Shown: one piece after another, positions 30,355 to 34,502 of the stretch | How the letters are laid out: each line of letters begins with the position of its first letter | Numbering within the stretch: position 1 is the stretch's first letter | Assembly (NCBI GenBank): GCA_946536315.1 | Contig: CAMNEH010000017.1 | Span: 1 to 34,502, forward strand | Origin: an uncultured Clostridia bacterium | GTDB taxonomy: Bacteria > Bacillota > Clostridia > Christensenellales > Aristaeellaceae | Direction of reading: 5' to 3' | DNA length: 34,502 bases | Notes under the pieces: generated by a model | Database searches by the model: none | What the model saw: the letters and a program-made list of their open reading frames with translations, nothing else | Told to the model about the DNA's origin: nothing | Made by a program: the position numbers and the translations under genes

Positions 30355-31158
30355 ATGCGCATCACACATCCTCAATCGGCCTACCGCGGCATTCCCGCGG
30401 AGGATACGTTTTTCGTCATGAACGACCAGCAGGTCCAGCTGGGCAGCGGATACCTGATCCCGTTCGCATCGCGGGAGCTGTATCCCGCCCAGCCGCTGAG
30501 CATTTACATGGAGCTCACCGCCCAGCCCTCCGCCAGGTACCTGCTGTTCGGGGCGCTGTCCGCGCGCGCGGAGGTCATCAAGCAGCGCTATCCGGGCACG
30601 AAGGCCCGGCTGTACACCCAGCTGGACGCCACCGACGCGGAAATGCAGTCCTTCTACCAGCGCTGTGGCTTTCAGATGGACGACGCCGAGGACCTGTTCT
30701 ATTTCGCGCTGCCCTATACCCTGCCCGCGCAGACGCCGATGGGCGTCATGTACGCATCGGTGCCGCTGGACAACGACCGCCAGCAGGAGGCCTTCCTGAA
30801 GCGCATCAATGAGATGCGGATCTCGCCGATCACCCGAGATCAGCTGACGCTGTGGCGCGACCAGCCGGGCTTCCTCGCCCTCGGCTTCTACCGCGAGGGC
30901 CGCCCCGTGTCCGAGCTGCTGACCGCCGGCACCGGCATGAACGCGTCCCTGCTGCAGGTATACACCCGGTCAGAATTCCGTCACCAGGGCATGGCTCGCC
31001 AGCTGATCTGGCAGAGCGCCGCCATCCTGCGTGAGCGCGGCATGAGCGGCATGTACGCGCACATCTTCCGCCGCAACAACCCCCAGATCGGGCTGATGCA
31101 AAGCCTCGGCGCGGTATATCACCGGACCGTCGCCCTGCTGCCCGGCATCGACATATGA
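30355..31158 (+). CDS. GNAT-family N-acetyltransferase (two GNAT-like modules)
   Basis: This 267-residue protein has a C-terminal GNAT domain with the acetyl-CoA-binding pattern YTRSEFRHQGMARQLIWQ (Q/R-x-x-G-x-A) and the later RNNPQIGLMQSLG helix. The first 120 or so residues look like a second, diverged GNAT-like module (QSFYQRCGFQMDDAEDLFYF). The acceptor substrate cannot be predicted. AAGGA lies about 7 bases before the ATG. Its stop overlaps an upstream alternative start of the next gene. Confidence 0.82.
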   Translation: MRITHPQSAYRGIPAEDTFFVMNDQQVQLGSGYLIPFASRELYPAQPLSIYMELTAQPSARYLLFGALSARAEVIKQRYPGTKARLYTQLDATDAEMQSFYQRCGFQMDDAEDLFYFALPYTLPAQTPMGVMYASVPLDNDRQQEAFLKRINEMRISPITRDQLTLWRDQPGFLALGFYREGRPVSELLTAGTGMNASLLQVYTRSEFRHQGMARQLIWQSAAILRERGMSGMYAHIFRRNNPQIGLMQSLGAVYHRTVALLPGIDI

Positions 31159-31172
31159 TTCCCGGAGCCAAA

Positions 31173-32030
31173 ATGAAACTGCTTCGCGCCATTCGCGCCA
31201 ATGAAACGCTGACCTCCTGGCTGAACATCGTCTTTGGCTGCCTCATCGCCGCCAGCGCCTACCCGATGTTCATGACACCGCACAACATCGCCCCCGGCGG
31301 ACTGACGGGCGTGGCGATCATCCTGAATTACCTGTTCGGCTGGCCGGTCGGCACGACCAGCCTGCTGTTGTGCGTGCCGCTGTTCCTAATCGGCTGGCGA
31401 GCGGTCAGCGCGCAGTTCGCCTTCCGCTCCGCCGTGGCGACCGCGCTGTTTTCCGTCCTGATCGACGTCCTGCCCCTGCCCTGCGTCACCGACGATTACC
31501 TGATGGCGACGCTGTTTGGCGCGGTCCTGCTGGGCATCGGACTCGCGATCATCATGAGCGGCAACGCCACCACCGGCGGCACGGATATGATCGCGCAGAT
31601 GCTGCACCGGCGGTTTCCATCCGTCAAGGTCGGCGTGTTTCTGACCGCGCTGGATGGCTGCGTGGTCCTGGCCGCATGGTTCACCATGAGCGCCCGCGCC
31701 GCGCTGTACGCGCTGTGCAATATTTTCATCTGCGCCCGCATCATGGACATCATGCTGTCCGGCTGGGGCAGCGCCAAGGCCTGCTTTATCGTCACCAGCG
31801 CGGTGTCCGCCGTCACCGACCGGATCATGCGCGAGCTGGAGCGCGGGGCGACCCTGCTGGACGCCACGGGCGCCTATTCCGGGGTCAAGCGGCAGATGAT
31901 CCTTTGCGTGGTCGGCAGCCGTGAAATCCCGCGCGTCAAGCGCATCCTGAAGGAGGAGGACCCTGCCGCGTTCCTCATCATCACCGACACGCACGAGACC
32001 CTGGGCGAAGGCTTCAACCAGCTGCGCTGA
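31173..32030 (+). CDS. YitT-family membrane protein (DUF161 + DUF2179)
   Basis: This 285-residue protein has about five transmembrane helices (LNIVFGCLIAASAYPMFM, then APGGLTGVAIILNYLFG) and a C-terminal cytoplasmic DUF2179 domain (RQMILCVVGSREIPRVKRIL, ITDTHETLGEGF). The NATTGGTDMIAQ segment is typical of YitT proteins, whose transport role is unproven. The ATG at 31173 has CGGAG 7 bases upstream; an ATG at 31155 would overlap the previous stop by ATGA but lacks a ribosome-binding site. Confidence 0.9.
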   Translation: MKLLRAIRANETLTSWLNIVFGCLIAASAYPMFMTPHNIAPGGLTGVAIILNYLFGWPVGTTSLLLCVPLFLIGWRAVSAQFAFRSAVATALFSVLIDVLPLPCVTDDYLMATLFGAVLLGIGLAIIMSGNATTGGTDMIAQMLHRRFPSVKVGVFLTALDGCVVLAAWFTMSARAALYALCNIFICARIMDIMLSGWGSAKACFIVTSAVSAVTDRIMRELERGATLLDATGAYSGVKRQMILCVVGSREIPRVKRILKEEDPAAFLIITDTHETLGEGFNQLR

Positions 32031-32048
32031 GGCGAAGGGAGTGGCCCT

Positions 32049-33059
32049 ATGACGGTACGTGAAACCATCGAGCGCTGGGAAGACGAACGCCTGTCTCCGT
32101 ACGCCGCCCGGAGCGCGCGCACCCGCGGACGGGAAGCGCCCGTGACCCCGGACGACCTGCGTACGGAATACCAGCGCGACCGGGACCGGATCCTGCATTC
32201 CAAGAGCTTTCGCCGCCTGAAGTTCAAAACGCAGGTGTTCATCGCGCCGGAGGGCGACCACTACCGCACGCGCCTGACGCACACGCTGGAGGTGCAGCAG
32301 GTGGCGCGCACCATCGCCCGCGCGCTGCGCCTGAACGAGGACCTGACCGAGGCCATCGCCCTGGGCCACGACCTGGGGCACACGCCGTTCGGCCACATCG
32401 GCGAGCGCACGCTGGACCACCTCTGCGCCGGCGGCTTCCGCCACAACGAGCAGAGCCTGCGCGTGGTCGAGAAGCTGGAAAACAGCGGGAAAGGGCTGAA
32501 CCTGACCTGGGAGGTGCGCGACGGCATCGCGCACCACAGCGGCCCGACCGCGCCCCAGACGCTCGAGGGCGAATGCGTCGCCCGGGCAGACCGCGTCGCC
32601 TACATCAACCATGACATCGACGACGCCCTGCGCGCGGGCATCCTGCAGGCGGACGATCTGCCGCTCAGCGTGCTCAAGACCCTGGGGCGCACGCACGGCG
32701 AACGCATCGAAACCATGATCCGCGATATCGTGCGCGAGAGCGCGGACCAGCCCGGCCTGCGCATGAGCCCGCTCATCCAGGGCGCCACCGACGAGCTCAG
32801 AAGCTTCATGTTCGAGCGCGTCTACCGCGACAAGTGGCGCAGCAGCGAGGAAGCCAAGTGCGACCGCCTGCTGACCCAGCTGTTCGAATACTTCAGCGGC
32901 AACATCGGGCAGATGCCCATGGAATACATCGAAATCGCCTATCTGGAGGGCCAGGAGCGGGCGGTGGCCGATTTTGTCTCCGGGATGACGGACCGCTACG
33001 CCGTGCGGCTCTATCGCGAGCTGTTCATGCCCTCCGCCTATCCCGCCGGCTTTGACTGA
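32049..33059 (+). CDS. dgt: Deoxyguanosinetriphosphate triphosphohydrolase-like HD protein
   Basis: This 336-residue HD-domain enzyme likely removes triphosphate from dNTPs. Family motifs are RDRDRILHSKSFRRLKFKTQ, HTLEVQQVARTIARALRLNE, IALGHDLGHTPFGHIGER with the HD pair, and NHDIDDALRAG. Length suits the shorter Firmicutes Dgt-like group rather than the roughly 500-residue enterobacterial Dgt, so substrate range may be broad. GGGAG lies about 8 bases before the ATG. It is part of the continuous plus-strand run. Confidence 0.93.
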   Translation: MTVRETIERWEDERLSPYAARSARTRGREAPVTPDDLRTEYQRDRDRILHSKSFRRLKFKTQVFIAPEGDHYRTRLTHTLEVQQVARTIARALRLNEDLTEAIALGHDLGHTPFGHIGERTLDHLCAGGFRHNEQSLRVVEKLENSGKGLNLTWEVRDGIAHHSGPTAPQTLEGECVARADRVAYINHDIDDALRAGILQADDLPLSVLKTLGRTHGERIETMIRDIVRESADQPGLRMSPLIQGATDELRSFMFERVYRDKWRSSEEAKCDRLLTQLFEYFSGNIGQMPMEYIEIAYLEGQERAVADFVSGMTDRYAVRLYRELFMPSAYPAGFD

Positions 33060-33074
33060 CAAGGAGGTCTCCTC

Positions 33075-34226
33075 ATGTCCGGAATCCGTGTGCTCAGCGG
33101 CGCCGATCGGCTCGACCTGGCGGACGCGCAGCTCAAGGGCCGCCGCGTCGGCCTGATGACTAACCCGACCGGCATCGACCACCAGCTGAACAGCACCATC
33201 GACCTGATTCACCGGCGGTATCAGCTCACCGCGCTTTTTGCCGTGGAGCACGGCATCCGCGGCGACGCGCAGGCGGGAGCAAAGGTGGATACCGCCGTCG
33301 ACCCGCTGACCGGCATCACCGTCTACAGCGCCTACGGCGACAACAGCCATTTCAGTGACGAGATGCTCGACGCCTTCGACGTGCTCGTGTTCGATATCCA
33401 GGACGTCGGCGCGCGGTTCTATACCTATCTGTATTCGCTCGCCTACGCCATGGAGGCCTGCGCGCGCGCGGGCAAGGCGATGGTGGTGCTGGACCGTGTC
33501 AATCCCCTCGGCGGCGTCAAGGTCTGCGGCACCGTCCTGGACACGCGGTTCTCGTCCTTTGTGGGCGACTACGCCCTGCCGACCCAGTACGGCCTGACCA
33601 TCGGCGAGTACGCACTGTACGTGAAGGATTACCTGCGCCTGGACCTGCCGCTGACCGTGGTCCCGCTCACCGGCTGGCGCCGGAAGCTGCTGCTGGACGA
33701 TACTGACCTGCCCTGGGTCGCGCCCTCGCCGAACTGCCCGACGCTGGACAGCGCGCTGTGCTATATCGGCACCTGCATCTTTGAGGGCAGCAACGTGAGC
33801 GAGGGCCGCGGCACGACGCTCCCCTTCCAGGTGATCGGCGCGCCGTTCATCGACGGGCAGCTGCTCGCGCGGGAGATGAACGCGCTCAGCCTGCCCGGCC
33901 TGCGCTTCCGGCCCACCGCCTTCTGCCCGACCTTTTCCAAGCACCAGGGCCAGCTGTGCCATGGCGTGCAGATGCATATCACCGACCGGGAGGCGTGCGA
34001 CGCCGCGCTCGACGGGCTCTGCCTGATGGAGACCGTCTGGCGGCTCTGGCCGGAGCAGTTCAACTTCATCCGGTGGGCGCCCGACCAGCCGTACGCCGTG
34101 GATCGCCTGCTCGGCACCGACCGTTTCCGCACGCGCGAGATGGACGCGAGGTCGCTGATCGCCGATGCCCTGCCCGCCCTGCGCAATTTCGCGGATCAAA
34201 CGAAGCGATACCTGATGTACGACTGA
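33075..34226 (+). CDS. namZ: NamZ-like exo-beta-N-acetylmuramidase (DUF1343, GH171)
   Basis: This 383-residue protein matches NamZ, which removes terminal MurNAc from peptidoglycan fragments in wall recycling. Family blocks are GLMTNPTG, LFAVEHGIRGDAQAG (catalytic Glu), FDIQDVGARFYTYLYS, VLDRVNPLGG and EGSNVSEGRGTTLPFQ. No signal peptide is present, unlike the secreted Bacillus enzyme, so it may act on fragments inside the cell. AAGGAGGT lies 7 bases before the ATG, a perfect Shine-Dalgarno site. It is the last gene of the plus-strand run. Confidence 0.93.
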   Translation: MSGIRVLSGADRLDLADAQLKGRRVGLMTNPTGIDHQLNSTIDLIHRRYQLTALFAVEHGIRGDAQAGAKVDTAVDPLTGITVYSAYGDNSHFSDEMLDAFDVLVFDIQDVGARFYTYLYSLAYAMEACARAGKAMVVLDRVNPLGGVKVCGTVLDTRFSSFVGDYALPTQYGLTIGEYALYVKDYLRLDLPLTVVPLTGWRRKLLLDDTDLPWVAPSPNCPTLDSALCYIGTCIFEGSNVSEGRGTTLPFQVIGAPFIDGQLLAREMNALSLPGLRFRPTAFCPTFSKHQGQLCHGVQMHITDREACDAALDGLCLMETVWRLWPEQFNFIRWAPDQPYAVDRLLGTDRFRTREMDARSLIADALPALRNFADQTKRYLMYD

Positions 34227-34502
34227 GCCGTCACCGCAAGGGGGACTTGCGTCCCCCCTACGGAACCCCCCAGCACCCTTGCCTGTCGTCCCTTCGGGAC
34301 TCCCGGGCGGCAAGGGTGTAAGGTGCAAACGGCTACGCCGTTTGTCCTCGCGGCGTACATGCCGCCGCTGCGGATTTCAACAGAGGGTGTTCCCCCTCTG
34401 TACTCCCCTCGCCATGTCCTTTTCAGCACTCCCATCCCATCGCCCTACGGGTTCGGCCTGCGGCCTCATCCGCCGAATCAATCGGCGGACGCTGGGATTC
34501 CG
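34227..34502. repeat. Gene-free chain of GC-rich stem-loops at the right edge
   Basis: No convincing gene is present. Palindromes follow each other: GGGGGAC/GTCCCCC (34240-34257), CACCCTTGCC/GGCAAGGGTG (34274-34318) enclosing GTCCC/GGGAC (34288-34300), CAAACGGC/GCCGTTTG (34326-34344), GCGGC/GCCGC (34350-34365), ACAGAGGG/CCCTCTGT (34380-34401), CCC/GGG (34443-34451), GGCC/GGCC (34455-34465) and TCCGCCGA/TCGGCGGA (34469-34489). Several loops are 3 bases (TAC, TTC, TAC, TGC). None has a clear T-run. This could be a multi-copy interspersed element or a structured RNA; it continues past the window edge. Confidence 0.65.

Noticed and set aside
31386-34328. A 980-codon open frame on the minus strand
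   Set aside because: It lies opposite YitT, the dGTPase and NamZ, all with clear family motifs. It has Gln/Arg/Ala-biased composition, no recognisable domain and no ribosome-binding site; it is a by-product of high GC.
34240-34489. The palindromic block read as a CRISPR array
   Set aside because: The stems differ from each other and there is no constant repeat with unique spacers.

Overview
The window looks like a chromosomal segment of a GC-rich Bacillota (Firmicutes) bacterium, most likely a clostridial, gut-type lineage. This rests on the gene families present: VanW-domain proteins, a CotH-type kinase, CdaA/CdaR, YlxM-Ffh, RqcH, YitT, VanY and an LplB/LplC-type sugar ABC transporter. Shine-Dalgarno sites are strong (AAGGAGG type) and several promoters are near-consensus sigma-A type. 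The lineage is an inference; no rRNA or tRNA gene is present to fix it. Coding density is very high, and many genes overlap by 4 to 26 bases, implying translational coupling.

Layout. 44-3304 (minus): a GMP synthase lacking its glutaminase domain, preceded by two tandem secreted VanW proteins. 3517-4860 (plus): a MATE exporter, converging on the end of a six-gene minus-strand carbohydrate operon (13847 down to 4866). That operon encodes two ABC permeases, a solute-binding protein, a DUF5696-like glycosidase candidate, a DUF5107/TPR protein and a Gfo/Idh dehydrogenase. Its near-perfect promoter sits inside a 19-bp inverted repeat. galM lies just upstream with its own promoter, divergent from the plus-strand housekeeping block.

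15172-24067 (plus): an RNase PH-RdgB fusion, a YfcE-like phosphoesterase and rqcH; then ylxM-ffh from a new consensus promoter; then rpsP-khpA, a terminator, rimM-trmD and a cotH-like gene. This is RNA processing, ribosome rescue, protein targeting and ribosome/tRNA maturation. 24180-34226 (plus): a compact run starting with cdaA-cdaR (c-di-AMP synthesis), an unknown membrane protein, rsmF, a VanY-type carboxypeptidase, a degenerate full-length GMP-synthase homologue, a GNAT protein, a YitT protein, a dGTPase-like HD protein and a NamZ-type muramidase. The last 276 bases hold no gene but a chain of GC-rich stem-loops.

The most unusual item is the pair of GMP synthase-related genes at the two ends. 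One has an intact synthetase but no glutaminase (44-1024). The other is an intact reading frame in which the glutaminase triad, the ATP-pyrophosphatase P-loop and the C-terminal tail have all diverged (28912-30336). Other leads are the carbohydrate operon and its palindromic promoter, predicted 5'-terminal RNA hairpins at four promoters, the unknown protein coupled to cdaR, and the palindromic block at the right edge.
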